Assembly: GCF_000717655.1 (NCBI RefSeq) | Contig: NZ_JNZY01000075.1 | Coordinates: 1-13,928 of the forward strand | From: Streptomyces katrae | GTDB lineage: Bacteria; Actinomycetota; Actinomycetes; Streptomycetales; Streptomycetaceae | Length of the DNA: 13,928 nt | Direction: 5' to 3' | Shown: piece by piece, positions 11,732-13,928 of the stretch | How the letters are laid out: each line of letters opens with the position of its first letter | Position numbering within the stretch: position 1 is the stretch's first letter | Notes under the pieces: model-generated | The model's database searches: none | The model's input: the letters and a program-made list of their open reading frames with translations, nothing else | What the model was told of the DNA's origin: nothing | Program-made: the position numbers and the translations under genes

Positions 11732-11760
11732 GGGCCGGCCGCATTCCCGGCGGCCGGCCC
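11732..11760 (-). terminator. Hairpin between the ssDNA-binding-like and winged-helix genes
   Basis: GGGCCGGCCGC (11732-11742) pairs perfectly with 11750-11760 around a 7-base loop. Read leftward it comes 8 bases after the stop at 11769. It has no T-run. It may be a partial terminator that lowers expression of the downstream replication genes relative to the recombination genes. Confidence 0.55.
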
Positions 11761-11768
11761 GGGTTGGT

Positions 11769-12365
11769 CTAGAGCGGCGGCGGGACCGTGGGGGCCGCCA
11801 GCCCGAGCTGGGCGAGCACGGCAGCGATCTGTTCGGGGCTCAGTGCGGGCGTTGCTGCAGGGGACTGCGGTGCGCTCGCGGCCGCTGCCACGGGGGGATG
11901 CTTGACCGGCTCCGGAGCCATCAGCTCGGCGTTGGCGGCAGTGACGTAGCGTGCGGTGTACTGCTTCGGCGGGTTCTTCTTCGGGTTGGGCTGGGCGCCG
12001 TCCGCCGTGTACGTGACGGTCAGGTGCCCGCCCTCTTCCAGCCCCTCGGCCTTCGCCGTCTTCAGTGCGGCCTGGACGGCGGTTTTCATCTGACCCTTGA
12101 TGAAGAGGCGCCGGATGCCGTCGTCGTCGCTGATCTCCGGGTCGCGCTCTCCGGTGGCGAGGGTGACGACGATCTGCCAGCGCGGCTTGCCGTCGGCCCA
12201 GTACAGGGGCTCGTCGGTGTCGTAGTCGCGCTGCTGCTCGACGGTCGGTTTGCCGACGATGCGCCCAGCGTTCTCGTAGCCGAGGACGGGGAATTTGGCT
12301 GAGGGGGGACCGCCGCCGCCCATGAGGAGGTCGTCGGCGCTCGGCGGCTGGTGGGGTGTGGTCAC
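11769..12365 (-). CDS. Possible phage single-stranded DNA-binding protein
   Basis: The protein has 198 aa. The middle (residues 25-140) is strand-rich: LGYENAGRIVGKP, then DEPLYWADGKPRWQIVVTLA with TGERDP, RRLFIKGQMKTAVQAALKTA, GGHLTVTYTADG, and NPPKQYTARY. This resembles a family of actinophage proteins that usually sit beside a Cas4-like nuclease and are sometimes annotated as ssDNA-binding. The last about 55 residues are a Pro/Ala-rich linker ending in SPEQIAAVLAQLGL, a short helix that could be a partner-binding tail; there is no acidic SSB tip. The GTG has AAGGAG upstream and overlaps the nuclease stop (GTGA). Fold and function are inferred from order and pattern only. Confidence 0.6.
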   Translation of the reverse strand: MTTPHQPPSADDLLMGGGGPPSAKFPVLGYENAGRIVGKPTVEQQRDYDTDEPLYWADGKPRWQIVVTLATGERDPEISDDDGIRRLFIKGQMKTAVQAALKTAKAEGLEEGGHLTVTYTADGAQPNPKKNPPKQYTARYVTAANAELMAPEPVKHPPVAAAASAPQSPAATPALSPEQIAAVLAQLGLAAPTVPPPL

Positions 12366-13165
12366 GGGGTCGGCTCCTTGGCGATGAGGGCTTCGAAGGA
12401 AGCGCCGGGGTTGGGGTCGGGCTTGCCGGGACACCCCTGGGCGAGGTCGTCGCTGCCGGGCTTGAGCCACGGACACCAGACGCACGTCGGTTCGTCGGCG
12501 ATCGGGATCAACGCCCAGCTGTCGGGGTTCGCGGCCAGGTCCAGCGCGGTGGCCTGTTCGCGGATGCGGTCCAGGCGGGCAAGTGCGTCGACTGCGATCT
12601 GCCGGTCGTAGGGCTCGGACCAGACGTGGACCTGGAGTTCGTGGTGCCGGGCGATGAAGGTGATTGCGACCCGTGCGGGCTTCCGGCCGGCGTTCTCCTG
12701 GCCCATCCCGTAGATGTGGCCCTGCACGCGGTACTTGGGGCCCGGGCCCTGGCGGCGGTATCGATCCAGCGAGCTGACGCCGACGAGCTTCCAGTCGTTG
12801 TTCAGCGCGGCCGCCCGGTCGTACAGGTCTGCCGTGCCGGCCATGTCGTCCCGGACGGTGACGCGTTCTTCGATCAGGTAGCGAGGCTCGCCGCCCGTCA
12901 TCGACGTCTGGCGGCGCTCGAAGGCCTGCGCCATCCACATGTGGAAGCCGGTCCCGATGATCGCGGCGATCGGGTCGCGCTCCGTGTTGGACTCCGCGAC
13001 GCCGAGCATCTTGTACGTCAGCTGTCGCTCGCAGGGTTCGCCGGCCTCGCTCGGGCCGAGGGACCGCTGCAGAGAACGGGCCGAATTCCGGTCGGCGTCG
13101 ATGATGAACTGCGCAATCTGCTCGGCGAGCTGCTCGCTGTACTCGTCGTTGCCGGTGGCGATCAC
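12362..13165 (-). CDS. Cas4/RecB-like PD-(D/E)XK exonuclease with Fe-S cysteines
   Basis: The protein has 267 aa. Nuclease motifs are present: His75 in GTGFHMW, Asp113 in GTADLYD, Asp124-x-Lys126 in NNDWKLVG, and Gln148/Tyr152 in YRVQGHIYGMG, the full metal-binding and catalytic set of RecB/Cas4 nucleases. Four cysteines, Cys45 (GEPCERQ) and Cys228, Cys231 and Cys245 (TCVWCPW, QGCPG), are placed as in Cas4 and AddB, where they hold an iron-sulfur cluster. It should degrade or resect DNA ends. There is no CRISPR array or cas1/cas2 here, so a phage recombination or replication role is more likely. The GTG start overlaps the upstream stop by 4 bases. Confidence 0.88.
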   Translation of the reverse strand: MIATGNDEYSEQLAEQIAQFIIDADRNSARSLQRSLGPSEAGEPCERQLTYKMLGVAESNTERDPIAAIIGTGFHMWMAQAFERRQTSMTGGEPRYLIEERVTVRDDMAGTADLYDRAAALNNDWKLVGVSSLDRYRRQGPGPKYRVQGHIYGMGQENAGRKPARVAITFIARHHELQVHVWSEPYDRQIAVDALARLDRIREQATALDLAANPDSWALIPIADEPTCVWCPWLKPGSDDLAQGCPGKPDPNPGASFEALIAKEPTP

Positions 13166-13413
13166 GCTGCGGCCCGCCCGTTCGCGATGGCCTGCAGCTT
13201 GGCGATGCCGTCCTCGTCGTACTGGGCCATGCGGACCGCTTCGGCTTCGGCCGGGAAGACCTCGGCGAGACGGGCCGTGGTCTGCCGGTCGGCGCTGGCG
13301 ATCAGGGTGATCAACTGCACGCCGAACCGGCCGGGCAGGACGCCGCCGTGGCCGAAGTGGGCGAGAACGTGACGGGCGGTCTCGGCGGGGATAGTGGGTG
13401 CGTTGGTGCTCAT
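13162..13413 (-). CDS. Small conserved actinophage protein
   Basis: This 83-aa protein reads as PAETARHVLAHFGHGGVLPG, then a short strand/helix (RFGVQLITLIASADRQTTAR) and LAEVFPAEAEAVRMAQYDEDG. The pattern V-L-A-H-x-G-x-G-x-x-P-G-x-F ... A-D-x-x-x-x-A-R-L-A-x-x-F-P is one I associate with a widespread actinophage protein of unknown function. The ATG at 13413 follows GAGGA at seven bases. It is immediately upstream of the nuclease, overlapping by GTGA, so the two are made together. Confidence 0.82.
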   Translation of the reverse strand: MSTNAPTIPAETARHVLAHFGHGGVLPGRFGVQLITLIASADRQTTARLAEVFPAEAEAVRMAQYDEDGIAKLQAIANGRAAA

Positions 13414-13437
13414 GGGTCCTCGTTTCAGGGATAGGTC

Positions 13438-13473
13438 GGCCCCGCCCCCAGGGGGGGAGGTGGAGGCGGGGCC
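13438..13473 (-). terminator. Possible hairpin terminator of the edge gene
   Basis: GGCCCCGCC (13438-13446) pairs with 13465-13473, leaving an 18-base loop that itself holds CCCCCAGGGGG-like pairing. It lies between the stop at 13522 and the next start at 13413. There is no T-run. The rest of the gap 13414-13521 holds only the ribosome site of the next gene. Confidence 0.4.
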
Positions 13474-13521
13474 GTGGCCGGAGCAGCGCTGGAACGCGCT
13501 CGACGGCCGGTCTGGGATGGG

Positions 13522-13928
13522 TCAGGCGGCGTAGTGCTCGGGGTGGACGAGTCGCATGACCTGGTCGTAGGCCTCGTTGAAGGTCTCCGTGTCGAGGTGC
13601 ATGAACGGCTCGTTGATGGCCATGCCGGAGATGATCGCCAGGCCGTCGGTGTCGTCGCCCTCGTAGTGCTCGACGACCCGCTTGATGTCGGCCTCAGTGA
13701 ACGTCGTGGGCAGCGGGGTCACGGGATCGTTATGGAGGAAGACGCCCGGCGTGCGGCCGTTGATGAGTTCCTTCAGCGCCGCCCGGTCGAGCGTGGCGTC
13801 GGTGCGGAGCTCGTCGGCGGTGCGGGTCCAGTCGGTGAAGTTGGCGATCTCGTTGGCGACCCAGTTCGCGTCGTCGACGTCGGTGCAGGCGGCGATGTGG
13901 CGGCCGGAGTGGTGGCCGACGTACCAGC
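13522..13928 (-). CDS. Hypothetical protein, 5' end cut by the window edge
   Basis: The minus-strand frame that ends at 13522 is open to the right edge with no stop, giving at least 134 residues. The upstream part reads WYVGHHSGRHIAACTDVDDA, then NWVANEIANFTDWTRTADEL and LDRAALKELINGRTPGVFLH, and runs straight into NDPVTPLPTTFTEADIKRVV and the C-terminus EAYDQVMRLVHPEHYAA. A GTG at 13722 could be read as a start, giving a 66-aa protein, but it has no ribosome site and the coding character continues upstream. I therefore call one larger, truncated gene. The protein is acidic and helical, with several Trp and His. I do not recognise it. A gap of 108 bases with a GC-rich hairpin follows before the next gene. 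Confidence 0.75.
   Translation of the reverse strand, partial: WYVGHHSGRHIAACTDVDDANWVANEIANFTDWTRTADELRTDATLDRAALKELINGRTPGVFLHNDPVTPLPTTFTEADIKRVVEHYEGDDTDGLAIISGMAINEPFMHLDTETFNEAYDQVMRLVHPEHYAA

Noticed and set aside
13522..13722. Complete 66-aa gene starting at GTG 13722
   Set aside because: The frame is open to the right edge with good coding character, and the GTG has no ribosome site.
1..13928. tRNA genes, attachment sites, integrase, capsid or lysis genes
   Set aside because: I looked for cloverleaf-type ends, tyrosine or serine recombinase motifs and structural phage proteins and saw none, so integration state cannot be decided from this window.

Overview
The window is high-GC actinobacterial DNA, most probably Streptomyces or a phage, prophage or integrative element of Streptomyces. 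The evidence is the strong G/C bias at third codon positions, frequent GTG starts, and families typical of Streptomyces and their phages (DUF6907-like, DUF4326, phage zinc fingers, GIY-YIG). No capsid, tail, lysis, integrase or tRNA gene is visible, so temperate phage, prophage and integrative element cannot be told apart from this stretch. I lean towards a phage or prophage early/replication region.

Layout. (1) 1-2741, control and rightward block: a leftward GntR/HutC repressor gene (89-841) is flanked by copies of the palindrome ACTTCCACGTGGAAGT. To its right, pointing rightward, are a T5orf172/MUG113-type GIY-YIG gene (1082-1705), a DUF6907-like gene and a second GIY-YIG gene. Strong hairpin terminators close both sides. 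(2) 2788-13928, one long leftward block of about 21 tightly packed genes, most overlapping by 4 bases (ATGA or GTGA) or 1 base (TGATG). In transcription order it holds a truncated gene at the right edge, a small conserved phage protein, a Cas4/RecB-like nuclease, a possible ssDNA-binding protein, a winged-helix protein, a small membrane protein, two HTH proteins, and a third GIY-YIG gene. These are followed by the replication pair (replisome organizer, then DnaC-like helicase loader), zinc-finger proteins, two DUF4326 proteins, a DUF4406/deoxyribosyltransferase-like protein, an orphan LuxR-type HTH protein, a MazG-like pyrophosphohydrolase and several small unknowns.

The most notable feature is inside the replisome-organizer gene (8224-9204). 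Five 23-bp palindromes (arms GACGTACCAC / GTGGTACGTC) lie in frame at spacings of 63, 63, 36 and 63 bp. Each encodes a D-V-P-x-x-G-T-S block in a Pro/Ala/Gly/Thr-rich linker. Directly beside them, on the side towards the helicase-loader gene, is an AT-rich pyrimidine tract with a repeated decamer. The order (N-terminal winged helix, iterons, AT-rich tract, C-terminal domain, loader gene) is that of the phage lambda O-P locus. I infer that this is a replication origin embedded in its initiator gene, with iterons different in sequence and size from those of lambda.

How the genes may work together: the nuclease and putative ssDNA-binding protein would process DNA ends or serve recombination. The organizer would bind its own internal iterons and, with the DnaC-like protein, load host DnaB. 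The MazG-like, deoxyribosyltransferase-like and DUF4326 genes form a likely nucleotide-metabolism group. The GntR repressor probably controls itself, the rightward block and a gene just off the left edge.
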